Shown: positions 10,132 to 20,431, counted from the stretch's first letter. The stretch: 64,000 bases of DNA from Pseudanabaena sp. M53BS1SP1A06MG (GCA_020404105.1 JADBWH010000073.1:1-64000), one strand, 5' to 3'. Notes: generated by a model not told the origin, from the letters alone. Numbers and translations: made by a program.

Positions 10132-10236
10132 TATAGCGGTTTTCATTTTGCCTACGGCAAAATGAAAACTCAAAACTCTTAATGGGACTGATTTTTTATT
10201 TTCAAATGAGTGTGTACTCATTTGAAAACCGCTATA
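10132..10236. repeat. Double-hairpin intergenic repeat, copy 1
   Basis: The outer ends TATAGCGGTTTTCA and TGAAAACCGCTATA are inverted repeats. Inside are two hairpins: TTTTCATTTTGCC with GGCAAAATGAAAA, and TTTTCAAATGAGT with ACTCATTTGAAAA. A second copy lies at 15055-15155 with the same layout and a different spacer. Confidence 0.75.
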
Positions 10237-10324
10237 AGCAACAGGGCTTGGGGTTTTAGATTTGGGTCATAGACTCTGATAGGCTTAAAGAGAGTCTCTA
10301 GCATTCTGATTGTTTGTAATAAAC

Positions 10325-13261
10325 ATGACCAATTTATCGACACAGCAAGTTTGGCACACACTTACAGCCGCAGAAGTGATCGCTGCTTTGGATGTTAATC
10401 CAGAGTTTGGGCTAGAGTCATGGCAAATTAGTGATCGACGGGCGGTTTGTGGGCGTAATGAGTTAAACGATAAAGCTGGGCGCAGTAAGCTGAGTATTTT
10501 TGTCGATCAGTTTACGAATATTATGCTGCTAATGCTGATGGGCGTAGCGGTCGTGTCGGCGGTTTTGGATTTGCGGGGCGGGAATTTTCCTAAGGACGCT
10601 GTAGCGATCGCTGCAATCATCATTCTCAATGGCATTTTAGGATATATACAAGAAAGTCGCGCCGAGGAAGCGTTAGCTGCTCTGAAACGGATGGCTACTC
10701 CGAATGTACGGGTATTGCGCGAAGGGAAGGTTGCAGAAATTCTATCGGCAGAATTGGTCATTGGCGATATAGTCTTTGTCGATGCAGGGATGCAGATTGC
10801 GGCAGATGGGCGCTTATTGGAGTCGGCAAGGTTGAAGGTGCGGGAAGGTGCTCTGACGGGCGAATCTAGGGCAGTAAGCAAGGTTGCTGATCAAATATTT
10901 CAAGAAGATGAACCATTAGGAGATCGCCGCAATATGGTATTTCAGGGAACGGAGGTATTGCAAGGGCGTGGCATGATGGTTGTTACAGCAATCGGGATGC
11001 AGACGGAATTAGGAAAGATTGCGAATTTGCTGCAAGATGTGGAACTAGAAGAAACGCCATTGCAGAGGCGGATGGCAGAGCTGTCAAAGGCTTTGGTAAT
11101 TGCCTCCTTAGTTTTAGTGGCGATCGTGATTGCGGTAGGACTATGGCGGCATGGTAACTTTGTGAAATTACTGAATACTTCCCTCAGTATGGCAGTAGCG
11201 GCAGTTCCCGAAGGATTACCTGCGGTGATTACCGTGACGCTTGCCCTAGGAACTCAAAGAATGGTCAAGCGCAATGCCCTGATTCGCAAATTACCTGCGG
11301 TCGAAACCCTCGGTTCCGTTACTACTATTTGTTCCGATAAGACAGGAACTCTGACTCAAAATAAAATGGTTGCTGAAAGTCTGTTTACGGCAAATTATGC
11401 CGCGCAAATTAACGGTACTGGCTATGAACCCATCGGCGAATTTGCGATTTCCCGTCTAGCAGACGATATGCTCGCCAGCGATTTAAATGTCTATCAATGT
11501 CCTGAAATGCAACTGCTGCTGGCTGCAAGTATAATCTGTAATGATGCCTATTTACAGAAGATATCTTCTAATAATCAAAGAACAAATAGCTTAAGCTCCT
11601 TGTCTGTCAACCTTAATCAAAGAACAAATGGCTTAAACCAATTGTCTGTCAACGATTCCCAATGGAAAATTATCGGCGATCCAACGGAAGGAGCCCTTCT
11701 AACTTTAGCGGGCAAGAGTAATCTTTGGCAGAACCAATTTACCAGCTATTTTACAAGGGTTGCAGAAATTCCTTTTACCTCTGAGCGCAAGTTGATGAGC
11801 GCGATCGCTGCTATGCAAAATATGGATGCCGAAGATACGCCCGAATCCATGAGAATGATCGCTAGTTTATTACCCGCTAGTCCCTATTTCTTGTTTTGTA
11901 AGGGTTCGCCCGAAATAGTTCTAGAGCGATGCGATCGCATTCAACTCGAAAGGCAAATTAGCTCCATTACGATTTCCCAAAAATCAGCCATCAATATCCA
12001 AAATACACTTCTTGCTACCAAGGGAATGCGCGTTTTAGGATTTGCCTATTTGCCTTTAGAGCATCTGCCAACGGAAACAGAACTTAATCATATTGAAAAT
12101 AAGCTTGTATGGCTGGGACTCGCGGGCATCCGTGACGCGCTAAGAGCCGAAGCCTCTGCTGCCGTGAAGGTTAGCCGTCATGCGGGAATTCACACGGTTA
12201 TGATTACAGGTGATCATCAATTAACGGCTCAAGCAATCGCACGTGACTTGAATATTTTCTCTTCCAAAAATGACAAGGTGTTGACAGGACAAGAAATTGA
12301 ATTAATGGATGATGATGAATTAACGGAATTTGCACGACAAACGGCGGTATATGCTAGAGTCTCACCTGAGCATAAATTACGGATCGTTCAGGCTTTGCAA
12401 CGTCGAGGCGAAATCGTGGCGATGACAGGGGATGGTGTAAATGATGCCCCTGCCTTGAAACAGGCAAATATTGGTATTGCGATGGGAATTACGGGAACGG
12501 ATGTTTCTAAAGAAGCAAGCGATATGATTTTGCTTGATGATAACTACGCGACGATTGTGGCGGCAACGGAGGAAGGACGCACGGTTTACGCGAATATTCG
12601 CCGCTTTATTAAATACATTCTCGGCAGTAATGTTGGTGAAGTAATTGCGATCGCTGCTACCCCTTTTCTAGGCTTTGGCGCAGTGCCTTTGACTCCCTTA
12701 CAAATATTATGGATGAATCTGGTTACCGATGGTGTCCCCGCCCTAGCCCTTGCTGTAGAACCTGCTGAGGCTGATGTGATGGAGCGACCTCCCTTTAATC
12801 CTCAAGAGAATATTTTCGCAAGGGGTTTAGGTTGGTATATTCTGCGAATTGGTGTGATTTTTGGATTACAGACGATTGCCTTAATGGAGATCGCCTATAG
12901 CTCTGGTAATCCCTCATGGCATGAGCATTGGAAGACAATCACCTTTACAACGCTTTGTATCGCGCAAATGGGGCACGCGCTCTCCTGTCGTTCCGATTCC
13001 AAATTGCTAATTGAACTAAATCCTATTTCCAATCCCTATCTCTTAGTTTCCGTGATCTTCACAACGATTCTACAACTATCATTGCTCTATGTCCCCTCAT
13101 TACGTCAGTTTTTCGGCACGGATGCGCTGACAGCTTCGGAATTAGGATTATGCTTTGGATTTAGTATGCTACTAGTACTCTGGACAGAATCTGAGAAAAT
13201 TTTTGCTAGATGGTGGATACAGCGTCAGGCAACAAAAACTTCTATCCAGAATCAACCCTAA
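10325..13261 (+). CDS. Cation-transporting P-type ATPase (P2, Ca2+-type)
   Basis: This 978-residue pump uses ATP to export a cation across the cytoplasmic membrane. The phosphorylation loop is [10 protein letters not shown] (Asp near 338), the actuator loop is LTGES, and the hinge is [12 protein letters not shown]4 carries AAVPEGLPA and TM6 carries WMNLVTDG, the Ca2+-binding pattern of the SERCA/PMR1 group. An in-frame tandem duplication of 14 residues lies in the nucleotide-binding domain (near residues 417-444). ATG 10325 is chosen over the upstream TTG at 10310. The GTPase gene begins 4 nt after the stop, so the two are probably co-transcribed. Mn2+ or another divalent ion is possible. Confidence 0.9.
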   Translation: MTNLSTQQVWHTLTAAEVIAALDVNPEFGLESWQISDRRAVCGRNELNDKAGRSKLSIFVDQFTNIMLLMLMGVAVVSAVLDLRGGNFPKDAVAIAAIIILNGILGYIQESRAEEALAALKRMATPNVRVLREGKVAEILSAELVIGDIVFVDAGMQIAADGRLLESARLKVREGALTGESRAVSKVADQIFQEDEPLGDRRNMVFQGTEVLQGRGMMVVTAIGMQTELGKIANLLQDVELEETPLQRRMAELSKALVIASLVLVAIVIAVGLWRHGNFVKLLNTSLSMAVAAVPEGLPAVITVTLALGTQRMVKRNALIRKLPAVETLGSVTTICSDKTGTLTQNKMVAESLFTANYAAQINGTGYEPIGEFAISRLADDMLASDLNVYQCPEMQLLLAASIICNDAYLQKISSNNQRTNSLSSLSVNLNQRTNGLNQLSVNDSQWKIIGDPTEGALLTLAGKSNLWQNQFTSYFTRVAEIPFTSERKLMSAIAAMQNMDAEDTPESMRMIASLLPASPYFLFCKGSPEIVLERCDRIQLERQISSITISQKSAINIQNTLLATKGMRVLGFAYLPLEHLPTETELNHIENKLVWLGLAGIRDALRAEASAAVKVSRHAGIHTVMITGDHQLTAQAIARDLNIFSSKNDKVLTGQEIELMDDDELTEFARQTAVYARVSPEHKLRIVQALQRRGEIVAMTGDGVNDAPALKQANIGIAMGITGTDVSKEASDMILLDDNYATIVAATEEGRTVYANIRRFIKYILGSNVGEVIAIAATPFLGFGAVPLTPLQILWMNLVTDGVPALALAVEPAEADVMERPPFNPQENIFARGLGWYILRIGVIFGLQTIALMEIAYSSGNPSWHEHWKTITFTTLCIAQMGHALSCRSDSKLLIELNPISNPYLLVSVIFTTILQLSLLYVPSLRQFFGTDALTASELGLCFGFSMLLVLWTESEKIFARWWIQRQATKTSIQNQP
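11573..11656 (+). repeat. In-frame 42-bp tandem duplication inside the P-type ATPase gene
   Basis: Two 42-bp units (11573-11614 and 11615-11656) each encode NQRTNxLxxLSVN plus one residue. The reading frame is kept. The duplicated stretch falls just before the GDPTEGALL motif of the nucleotide-binding domain. Confidence 0.9.
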
Positions 13262-13265
13262 GCCC

Positions 13266-14804
13266 ATGAGCAGAAAGTTCCCTTGGTTGCGATCGCTCGT
13301 TGTTTTAGGCTGTTTTGGTCTAGTCATTTCCTTTGTTGTTCCCTTACTTGATCGCATCATCCAAATCTATCAACTCGTCGCCAAATCATCGCCAATTTTA
13401 GGCGGCTTTGTGGTGCTGTTAGTTATGGGTGTATTGGCAGGCTTATTTTTTGTAACTTGGCGCTATATCAATCTCTTTCAATCGGAACCAACGCCACCAC
13501 GCCCCATCCCTGATGCACCAACGGACAAAATCGAAGCGGCTCAGGACAGTCTCGAAGCCCTAGAACGTCAAGTTGAGCAGATCCAAGATGAGGTGATGCG
13601 GCGATCGCTAGCGGATCAGACTGAACAATTAAAGCAGAACTTCATCCGTCAAGAATTGCGCGTTGTTGTATTTGGAGTCGGCTCCGCAGGCAAAACTTCG
13701 CTGGTTAATAGTTTGTTAGGTCTATCGTTGCAAGATATCGCCAATAAAGGAGAAGTCGGCGCAACGATGGGAACTACACAATTAGGGAAAGTCTATGCCC
13801 CCGTACAGTTTCCAAATCTAGAAGTACCGATTCAATTTACCGATTGTCCGGGAATTTTAGAGGCTAGCTTATTAGGTAGCGATCGCGAACGATCAGCACG
13901 AAAAATTGCTACAGAAGCAGATTTGATTGTATTTGTGGTAGATGATGATTTGCGTCGCTCAGAATTTGAAGTCCTGAAAGCACTGACGGAAATTGGCAAG
14001 CGAACGATTTTGGCGCTTAATAAAATTGATCGCCTCACTAAAAGCGATCGCGAAATGATTCACACTAGTTTGCGATCTCGGGTTTTTGGTTTGATCGCCC
14101 CTGAAGATGTTGTCATAATCGCTGCTAGTCCTGCAGCGATTACCCTCGATAATGGCGAAGTCGTCACACCTAAGCCCAAAATTCAACCATTGCTGGCGCG
14201 GATTCTCGATATTCTCAGCTATGAAGGTGATGAGCTAGTTGCCGATAATGTGTTATTGCGATCACAAAGGCTAACAGAAGAAACTCGTGAGGTTCTTGCA
14301 CAACAGCAACAAGCAGAAGCTGAAAAAGTTGTTGAGAAGTTTCAATGGCTAGTAGTCGGAGCGGTATTTGCCACACCTTTGCCCGTTGTCGATCTCTTGG
14401 CTACTGCCGCCATCAACGCCCAGATGGTTGTGGAAATTGGTAGAGTGTATGGCTGTGAAATCAATATTGAGCGCGGTAAAGAATTAGCGAATTCCCTCAC
14501 TCGAACCTTAGTTAGTCTCGGTATTGTCAAAGGTGTAGTCCAGATTGTGACTACAGCTATTTCTCTAACGGTGGTGGGCTTAGTTCTCAAAGCAACAATT
14601 CAATCAGTAACAGCAGCTTACCTGACCCGTATTGCTGGCAAGAGTTTTATCGAATACTTTAGCCGCGATCGTGATTGGGGAGATGGCGGTATTGCAGAAG
14701 TAGTGCAGCGTCAGTTCCAGTTGAATCGCCGTGATGAGTTTCTCAAAGTCTTCCTACAGGATGCGGTGAATCGGGTAATGGTATTGGTGAAGCAGCAAAT
14801 GTGA
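13266..14804 (+). CDS. GTP-binding protein with DUF697-like C-terminal membrane domain
   Basis: This is an Era-like GTPase anchored in the membrane. Two TM helices are seen at about residues 10-30 and 40-65, then a coiled coil (about 85-135). The G domain shows G1 GVGSAGKTS near 140, G3 DCPG and G4 LNKID. The C-terminal third (about 350-500) holds further hydrophobic segments of the YcjF/DUF697 type. ATG 13266 (MSRKFPWL) lies 4 nt after the P-type ATPase stop. An in-frame TTG at 13203 would overlap that gene. Cyanobacteria often carry several DUF697 GTPases of unknown role. The tight linkage to a cation pump may be functional. Confidence 0.85.
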   Translation: MSRKFPWLRSLVVLGCFGLVISFVVPLLDRIIQIYQLVAKSSPILGGFVVLLVMGVLAGLFFVTWRYINLFQSEPTPPRPIPDAPTDKIEAAQDSLEALERQVEQIQDEVMRRSLADQTEQLKQNFIRQELRVVVFGVGSAGKTSLVNSLLGLSLQDIANKGEVGATMGTTQLGKVYAPVQFPNLEVPIQFTDCPGILEASLLGSDRERSARKIATEADLIVFVVDDDLRRSEFEVLKALTEIGKRTILALNKIDRLTKSDREMIHTSLRSRVFGLIAPEDVVIIAASPAAITLDNGEVVTPKPKIQPLLARILDILSYEGDELVADNVLLRSQRLTEETREVLAQQQQAEAEKVVEKFQWLVVGAVFATPLPVVDLLATAAINAQMVVEIGRVYGCEINIERGKELANSLTRTLVSLGIVKGVVQIVTTAISLTVVGLVLKATIQSVTAAYLTRIAGKSFIEYFSRDRDWGDGGIAEVVQRQFQLNRRDEFLKVFLQDAVNRVMVLVKQQM

Positions 14805-14857
14805 GATATCGTGATTGCTTAAGCGTTTAACCAATAGGACTACCCTATTTTATGAGC

Positions 14858-15012
14858 TTGACACTCCCCGCACTGAAGTGACGGGGATTCCTGATTCAGC
14901 GAGACAACTTAGTTTTGCTTCGAGGACTAACATCGATTTGTAGAATCTTATGCTGTATATTATAGTATAGATTAATACGAAGCCGTCCTAGAAGGACGGG
15001 GTTTTAGACCCA
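14858..15012. mobile_element. IS200/IS605-like miniature remnant with two end hairpins
   Basis: The left part has TTGACACTCCCCGC followed by a CCCCG/CGGGG hairpin and GGGGATTCCTGATTCA. The right part has the hairpin CCGTCC-TAGA-GGACGG followed by GGGTTTTAGACCC. These resemble the subterminal hairpins at the ends of cyanobacterial IS200/IS605 elements. Only about 90 bp separate them, so tnpA and tnpB are absent. It could be a non-autonomous derivative or a deletion scar. Assignment rests on remembered end sequences and was not searched. Confidence 0.5.
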
Positions 15013-15054
15013 ATTTCCCGATAAAATAGCCTTTTCAGAATCTACCCTCTATTC

Positions 15055-15155
15055 TTGCAGTTTTCATTTTGCCTACGGCAAAATGAAAACTCAAAACCCT
15101 GATTATTCTTGCTTTTTAGTTTTCAAATGAGTACGTACTCATTTGAAAACTGCAA
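15055..15155. repeat. Double-hairpin intergenic repeat, copy 2
   Basis: Same family as 10132-10236. The outer ends are TTGCAGTTTTCA and TGAAAACTGCAA, with identical TTTTCATTTTGCC/GGCAAAATGAAAA and TTTTCAAATGAGT/ACTCATTTGAAAA hairpins inside. The outermost bases differ from copy 1 but remain complementary to each other, which suggests the pairing is kept. Confidence 0.75.
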
Positions 15156-15257
15156 TAGCTGACCAATGCACATTGATCTATCTACACCAAAAACCAGTGT
15201 ATTCTTATCTTTTAGGGAGAGCAGCACTTCCTAAAATATTTAGCTAATCAGAAAATT

Positions 15258-16304
15258 ATGGAACAAAATTGGTCTCAATTGTTGAAACAACTTATTGATC
15301 GACAGTCCTTAACGAGTGAACAAGCAACATCTCTGATGCAGGGATGGCTAGAAGGTGCGATCGCTCCAGAGTTATCGGGTGCAATTTTGATTGCTTTGCA
15401 ACTAAAAGGAGTTGACGCTTCGGAATTAGCGGCGATGGCAAACGTGCTGCAATCTCAAAGTGAAGGACAAAAATCGAAGGATCAGTTTGGTCATATTGTC
15501 GATCGTTCAAAACCTTTAATTGATACCTGTGGGACAGGGGGTGATGGGGCTTCTACTTTTAATATTTCCACTTCAGTTGCTTTTGTAGTAGCAGCCGCAG
15601 GAATACCTGTAGCCAAACATGGAAATCGTGCTGTTTCCAGTCGTTCAGGGTCTGCTGATGTCTTAGAAGCGATCGGGATTCATCTTGCCTCACCCATCGA
15701 AAAAATTTATGAGGCTCTCTCGGTAGTAGGTATTACCTTTCTATTTGCGCCCAATTGGCATCCAGCCATGAAATCTGTAGGTGCAATTCGCAAGAATTTA
15801 GGAGTGCGTACCGTCTTCAACTTGATTGGACCTTTAGTGAATCCACTCCATCCCACTGCTCAGGTTTTGGGAGTTTATAATAAGAGCCTAACCCATACCG
15901 TAGCCGAAGCACTACGCTTACTTGATCGTCAACAAGCGGTTGTTTTGCATAGCCGCGAAGGACTAGACGAAGCAGGTTTAGGTGATCTTACAGATATTTC
16001 ATTTTTGAGTAATGGTCAGGTCACAGAGGAGGTAATTAACCCTCAAGATTTAGGATTAACGCCTGCCCCATTAGCAAGCCTAAAGGGTGGCAATGTTCAA
16101 GAAAATGCTGAGATCTTAAAAGCGGTTTTGCAAGGAAAAGGCGATCGCGCTCAAGCGGATTGTGTGGCGCTCAATAGTGGTTTAGCCCTGCGGATTGCTG
16201 GTGTTGCCAATAGTTGGAATGAAGGTGTGGAAATTGCCTCACAGATCATCCAAAGTGGCGCAGCATGGGACAAGGCGGAAGCATTAGTGCGATTCCTAAA
16301 ATAA
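15258..16304 (+). CDS. trpD: Anthranilate phosphoribosyltransferase
   Basis: TrpD transfers the phosphoribosyl group of PRPP to anthranilate, the second step of tryptophan synthesis. Signature motifs are [17 protein letters not shown] near residue 90, [18 protein letters not shown] near 120 and [14 protein letters not shown] near 188. The 348-residue length is standard. It is monocistronic, with a strong terminator immediately downstream and convergent purH beyond that. Confidence 0.96.
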   Translation: MEQNWSQLLKQLIDRQSLTSEQATSLMQGWLEGAIAPELSGAILIALQLKGVDASELAAMANVLQSQSEGQKSKDQFGHIVDRSKPLIDTCGTGGDGASTFNISTSVAFVVAAAGIPVAKHGNRAVSSRSGSADVLEAIGIHLASPIEKIYEALSVVGITFLFAPNWHPAMKSVGAIRKNLGVRTVFNLIGPLVNPLHPTAQVLGVYNKSLTHTVAEALRLLDRQQAVVLHSREGLDEAGLGDLTDISFLSNGQVTEEVINPQDLGLTPAPLASLKGGNVQENAEILKAVLQGKGDRAQADCVALNSGLALRIAGVANSWNEGVEIASQIIQSGAAWDKAEALVRFLK

Positions 16305-16330
16305 AAAAGCGCCCCAAGGGGCGCTTTTTT
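16303..16330. terminator. Bidirectional terminator between trpD and purH
   Basis: Perfect palindrome: A6 GCGCCCC, a two-base loop, GGGGCGC T6. It begins at the trpD stop codon and ends 6 bp before the purH stop. A GC stem flanked by A and T runs suits termination from both sides. Confidence 0.92.
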
Positions 16331-16336
16331 GAGAAG

Positions 16337-17911
16337 TTAGTGCAAGAAGTGCCTTACGCCTGTAAACACCATTACTAAACCAAGATCATCGGCTGCCTTG
16401 ATTGAGTCGGCATCGCGTAAACTGCCCCCTGGTTGCACGATCGCCGTAATACCAGCAGCAGCAGCCGTCCGTACTGAGTCATCAAAGGGGAAGAAGCCAT
16501 CACTCGCGAGAAATGCCCCTTGAGCCTTTTCGCCTGCTTGCTCTAGAGCAATTTTCGCAGAACCCACACGATTCATTTGCCCCGCACCGATACCGATGGT
16601 AGTGGAATCTTTGGTAATGACGATCGCATTGGATTTGACATGACGACTTACTTTCCAAGCGAAAATTAGTTCCTGTAACTGTTCAGGAGTTGGTTGCTTT
16701 TGAGTGACCACTTTCCATGTGTCAGACTTGACTGATTCATCATCGGATCTCTGGACGAGCATTCCCCCTGCGATCGTTTTGACGGTCTCATGGGAACCTT
16801 GCTGGAAATCGGATAGAACGAGTACCCGCAGATTTTGCTTTTTGCTGAGGATGGCTGCCACACTAGGCACACAGGCAGTTGTAACTACACATTCCAAAAA
16901 GGTTTTATTGAGAAGTTGGGCTGTCTCTTCGTCAATGGGACGATTGAGTGCAACGATCCCACCGAAAGCAGAAGTAGAATCTGCTTCAAAGGCTTTTTGA
17001 TAAGCTTCGGCAATCGTCGCACCGATCGCTACGCCACAGGGATTATTGTGCTTGATGATCACCGCAGCAGGTCGATCATCTCCAAATTCGGCAATAATGC
17101 TACGAGCCGCTTCGAGATCAAGCAAATTATTAAAGCTAAGCTCTTTCCCTTGCAATTGTTTAGCATCTGACCAACCCTTAGGAGTTGCTCCTACTTGATA
17201 CCATGTAGCGGGTTGGTGGGGATTTTCACCATAGCGCAATGGCTTAGGATTGTTGCATAGCAAGGTATAAGAAGAAGAAAGTGTATTTGCTGATTTTTCT
17301 TCGAGACTGACCAGATTCGAGACTAAATCATCACTCAAGTATTTTGCGATCGCCGTGTCGTAGGACTGGGTATGTTTGAAGGCGGCAACTGCTAATTTTT
17401 GTCGAAACTCTAGTGTGGTTTCACCTTTGTTTGTCTTGAGTTCATCCAGCAATTCGGCATATTGGTTAGGGTTAGACAATACAGCCACATGTTTATAATT
17501 TTTAGCCGAAGCGCGGATCAGTGTCGGTCCCCCAATATCTATATTTTCGATTGCATCTTCGAGAGTGACATTAGGCTTGGCGATCGTTTCTTCAAATGGA
17601 TAGAGGTTCACGACCACAATCCGAATTGGCTGGATGGCATTATCATTCAAGTCTTGCTGATGTTCGGGCAGATCAAGTCGCGCCAAAATACCACCATGAA
17701 TGCGCGGATGCAAAGTCTTGACCCGTCCCCCCAAAATTTCGGGTGCTCCCGTATAGTCAGAAACCTTAGTAACTTCAATCTCGGCCGCCTTGATTGCCTT
17801 GGCTGTGCCACCACTACTGATTAACTGAAAATTGTAGGTAGTAGATAGCTCACGGGCAAGGTCGAGTAGTCCTGTTTTATCAGAAACACTCAAAAGGGCA
17901 AGGGGTTTCAT
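16337..17911 (-). CDS. purH: Bifunctional AICAR transformylase / IMP cyclohydrolase
   Basis: PurH carries out the last two steps of IMP synthesis. The N-terminal MGS-like domain (about 1-190: LALLSVSDKTG, SSGGTAK, GGRVKTLHPRIHGGIL) is the cyclohydrolase. The C-terminal part (about 200-524: LRYGENPHQPA, IIKHNNPCG, SDGFFPF) is the formyltransferase. ATG 17911 (MKPLALL) has GGAG 8 nt upstream, which favours it over a TTG eight codons earlier. Length 524 aa is usual. Confidence 0.96.
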   Translation of the reverse strand: MKPLALLSVSDKTGLLDLARELSTTYNFQLISSGGTAKAIKAAEIEVTKVSDYTGAPEILGGRVKTLHPRIHGGILARLDLPEHQQDLNDNAIQPIRIVVVNLYPFEETIAKPNVTLEDAIENIDIGGPTLIRASAKNYKHVAVLSNPNQYAELLDELKTNKGETTLEFRQKLAVAAFKHTQSYDTAIAKYLSDDLVSNLVSLEEKSANTLSSSYTLLCNNPKPLRYGENPHQPATWYQVGATPKGWSDAKQLQGKELSFNNLLDLEAARSIIAEFGDDRPAAVIIKHNNPCGVAIGATIAEAYQKAFEADSTSAFGGIVALNRPIDEETAQLLNKTFLECVVTTACVPSVAAILSKKQNLRVLVLSDFQQGSHETVKTIAGGMLVQRSDDESVKSDTWKVVTQKQPTPEQLQELIFAWKVSRHVKSNAIVITKDSTTIGIGAGQMNRVGSAKIALEQAGEKAQGAFLASDGFFPFDDSVRTAAAAGITAIVQPGGSLRDADSIKAADDLGLVMVFTGVRHFLH

Positions 17912-17986
17912 TCGATTAGCTCCATATTCATTCAAGTCTATTTTATACCGACAGCGCTTTGCGCTAAAACGAGAGCCAAGATTTTG

Positions 17987-18703
17987 TTAACAGCCCTGCA
18001 AAGCAGGACTATTAACAAAACCTTGGCTAATGATGACTTTTTTCAGTTCTGGTATCCATGGAGGAAATTTCTGCATGACAAACTCAAATATTTCGCTAGT
18101 TTCATGCCACTGGAGCCATTTTTGGAGATAGGAATAAGGGCTGGAGTGAAACCAATCGATATTTACATAGGCGAACTGTCTGATAAAAGGGAAAATTGCC
18201 ATATCCGCAAAGGTTTGGCGATCGCAAATCAGGAATTTATTCTGTTGAAGTTGAAGTTCTAAAACTTGGAGAATCTCTTCCGCTTGTTGACGATAAAACT
18301 CTTGTGATTGCTCAGGAAAACGATTGGGATATTTGTAGCGATCTAAAGCCTTCTTAAATTCGCCATCATTGGTTTTAATTAATTGTTGAGCGATCGCTAA
18401 ATCTGCGTCCGTTAAATTTTGCCAATTACAGGGATCATTTTGCTGGGCAGCCCAACTCATAATGTCTAAGCTCTCTTCAAGAATTAAAAAACTTGGAATA
18501 GAATCTTGATCAGCGTTCTTAACATCCTTAAAAATCTGCATTACTGGTGTCGTTCCCTTAGGAGAAATCTCCAACATTTCTTTAGGCTTATTTTTGAGCG
18601 AAACTTCCCTCAATTCGTAAGCAATCCCTGCATAGGCAAGCGCCATCCTTGCCCGAATTGCATAGGGGCAACGTCGAAATGAGTAAAGAATTGGCAAGGT
18701 CAT
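17987..18703 (-). CDS. Glutathione S-transferase family protein
   Basis: This protein has an N-terminal thioredoxin-like domain (about 1-75: LYSFRRCPYAIRARMAL, then SPKGTTPVM) and an all-helical C-terminal domain with the conserved FADMAIFPF segment near residue 165. RRCPYAIR puts a Cys at the catalytic site, as in omega/Cys-type GSTs, which tend to do thiol reduction or deglutathionylation. ATG 18703 (MTLPILY) is chosen because it starts the domain. The frame extends 15 codons upstream with hydrophobic residues. Substrate unknown. Confidence 0.85.
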   Translation of the reverse strand: MTLPILYSFRRCPYAIRARMALAYAGIAYELREVSLKNKPKEMLEISPKGTTPVMQIFKDVKNADQDSIPSFLILEESLDIMSWAAQQNDPCNWQNLTDADLAIAQQLIKTNDGEFKKALDRYKYPNRFPEQSQEFYRQQAEEILQVLELQLQQNKFLICDRQTFADMAIFPFIRQFAYVNIDWFHSSPYSYLQKWLQWHETSEIFEFVMQKFPPWIPELKKVIISQGFVNSPALQGC

Positions 18704-18845
18704 AGTTAAAGGAGATGATATTAATATTTGGAGAATTACTCCAAACATTAATCTAACTGAGGACAGCTAATAGGGGCAAAATTAAGATTACGATATTGCT
18801 CAGCAGTTATTTAGTTTTAATCATATCTAAAAATATTAAGAGTAT

Positions 18846-19349
18846 ATGAATTATTTGGTTAGTGTTTGGAGCGATCGCTTGAAGGCTGAAGAGGTATATA
18901 CCCAGCTAGAAGCGGCTAATTTTCCGATGGAAGCAATTTCGATTTTGGGTAAAGGCTACAAAAGTGCCGAAGACCTTGGTTTTATCGATCCCCTTGTTCG
19001 AGGTCGCAAACAAGCCTTTTTTATGTCCTATTGGCTAATTCCCTTTGGCTTTTTAGCAGGAATTGGTTTTAGCCTTGTTACTGATTTACATACTTTTGCA
19101 TGGGCTGGCAGTATTGGCAATCATCTAGTCGGCGGATTGCTCGGAGCATTTGGTGGTGCGATGGGCAGCATATTTATCGGCGGCGGTGTTGGTGTTGCTA
19201 CTAGTAGTGATTCTGTACCTCTCCGCAATCGTCTCAATGAGGGCAAATATCTGATTGTTGTTCAAGGAACAGATCAGCAGGTAGTCCGTGCGAATCAAAT
19301 TATGCGTCCCTTACGTCCTGAGAATATTCAAGGCTACGTTGCTCCCTAG
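18846..19349 (+). CDS. Conserved membrane protein, general-stress-protein-like
   Basis: The 167-residue protein starts with a short alpha/beta module (YLVSVWSDRLKAEEVYTQLEAA, about 1-45) like that of general stress protein 17M-type proteins. A glycine-rich double hydrophobic segment (about 60-80 and 95-120, GGLLGAFGGAMGSIFIGGG) follows, then a second copy-like beta segment (KYLIVVQGTDQQVVRANQIM). This layout is common in cyanobacteria. No function is established. The downstream palindrome at 19394-19406 (CTTGCAATGCAAG) may belong to its 3' end. Confidence 0.6.
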   Translation: MNYLVSVWSDRLKAEEVYTQLEAANFPMEAISILGKGYKSAEDLGFIDPLVRGRKQAFFMSYWLIPFGFLAGIGFSLVTDLHTFAWAGSIGNHLVGGLLGAFGGAMGSIFIGGGVGVATSSDSVPLRNRLNEGKYLIVVQGTDQQVVRANQIMRPLRPENIQGYVAP

Positions 19350-19473
19350 CAATTGAAGACTTATTGCTTAGTTGTTTCAGAGTTGTTTCAGAGGCTTGCA
19401 ATGCAAGTCTTTATGAAACTTACTAGGTTTAGCGCTCCTGTTGCAGACCTTAGTCATATCAAAAGAAATAAAC

Positions 19474-20199
19474 ATGAAATTACGACAAGTCTTTCGCTAT
19501 ACTTGGCGCATTAATGCTGTCATTATTTTGGTGGCTGGACTTCTTGCAATGCTCTCGCTATCAGCCTCAGCAATTTAAGTGATTGTACAAGCTACGAGAA
19601 CTAGACAAATTGACAGTGTTATTAACATCGCGAAAAATGAGCAAGTTAAGGCAAAGACTGAAATTGGCACATTTAATCCAATCGCTGGCTCGGAAATCCT
19701 ACAAGTGCCCCTATATCTAATTCAAGACTATGACTACAGGGCAGGTTCTAAAGAATCTAGTTCCATTTAAAACTATATGTTCTTTGACCCCAACCAAAAG
19801 CGCTCCTATTGGTTGCGACCCAAAAGTTAAGGACTATTCTTATCTACGATTGCCCTAGCTGCAAATGGCACTCCCATTATCAATAGTCCTATTGCAAATC
19901 TTAATTCTGAAAAGAAGCAAGTTCCTGTAGCTGCCTTTCTGTATGTGTTAGTGGATAAAGATACAAACAACGCTAAACGTATCAATGATAGCGATCAGAA
20001 ACAAATTGCTACCTCTAACGCGGCAGGTACAAGCTTTAAAGTGTTGGTCGATCAGGTGGATCGATTTAATGGTTATTCCGCAATTAAAAATAATCGGTTG
20101 TCAGTTTTATATACCTCTGTCAATAAACTCAAGGTTGCTGAAATTGATTTGCGATCGCTAGAAATTGTCAGTAGCTCGGAATTTAGCAGTCAGCCATAA
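19474..20199 (+). pseudogene. Membrane-anchored protein gene interrupted by three in-frame TAA codons
   Basis: One frame runs 242 codons from ATG 19474 (MKLRQVFRYTWRINAV, one TM helix) to the stop at 20197-20199. It is broken by TAA at 19576-19578, 19768-19770 and 19828-19830. No frameshift is needed: the pieces IVQATRTRQID, FDPNQKRSYWL and LYVLVDKDTNNAKRIND join in register. The last piece resembles a short acidic calcium-binding-like loop (DKDTNNAKRINDSD). The coding capacity between the stops looks intact, so decay seems recent. I recall similar proteins of unknown function in other bacteria, but could not check. Confidence 0.7.
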
Positions 20200-20239
20200 A
20201 GTTGAGATTTTTGTGATATGTCCAAAATGAGGTGTGAGT

Positions 20240-20291
20240 GTCTTCGACTTCGCTCAGCCATTTTTATAGATGGCTGAGCGAAGTCGAAGAC
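20240..20291. repeat. 22-bp perfect inverted repeat (CTTCGACTTCGCTCAG type)
   Basis: Arms 20240-20261 and 20270-20291 are perfectly complementary with an 8-nt loop. A shorter relative with the same core TTCGACTTCGCTCA lies at 53872-53922. It may act as terminator for the preceding gene or be a mobile palindrome. Confidence 0.75.
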
Positions 20292-20431
20292 AATATTACA
20301 ACTATTAAGGACTGCTAAGTATTGGCCCTATTTTGCACTCTTATCGCTCTGACGTTTAATTAGACAGGAAGCATCAAAAATTTCTGATCTCGGACTATAA
20401 TTCTAAATCAATATAACTAATATTTAGATTT

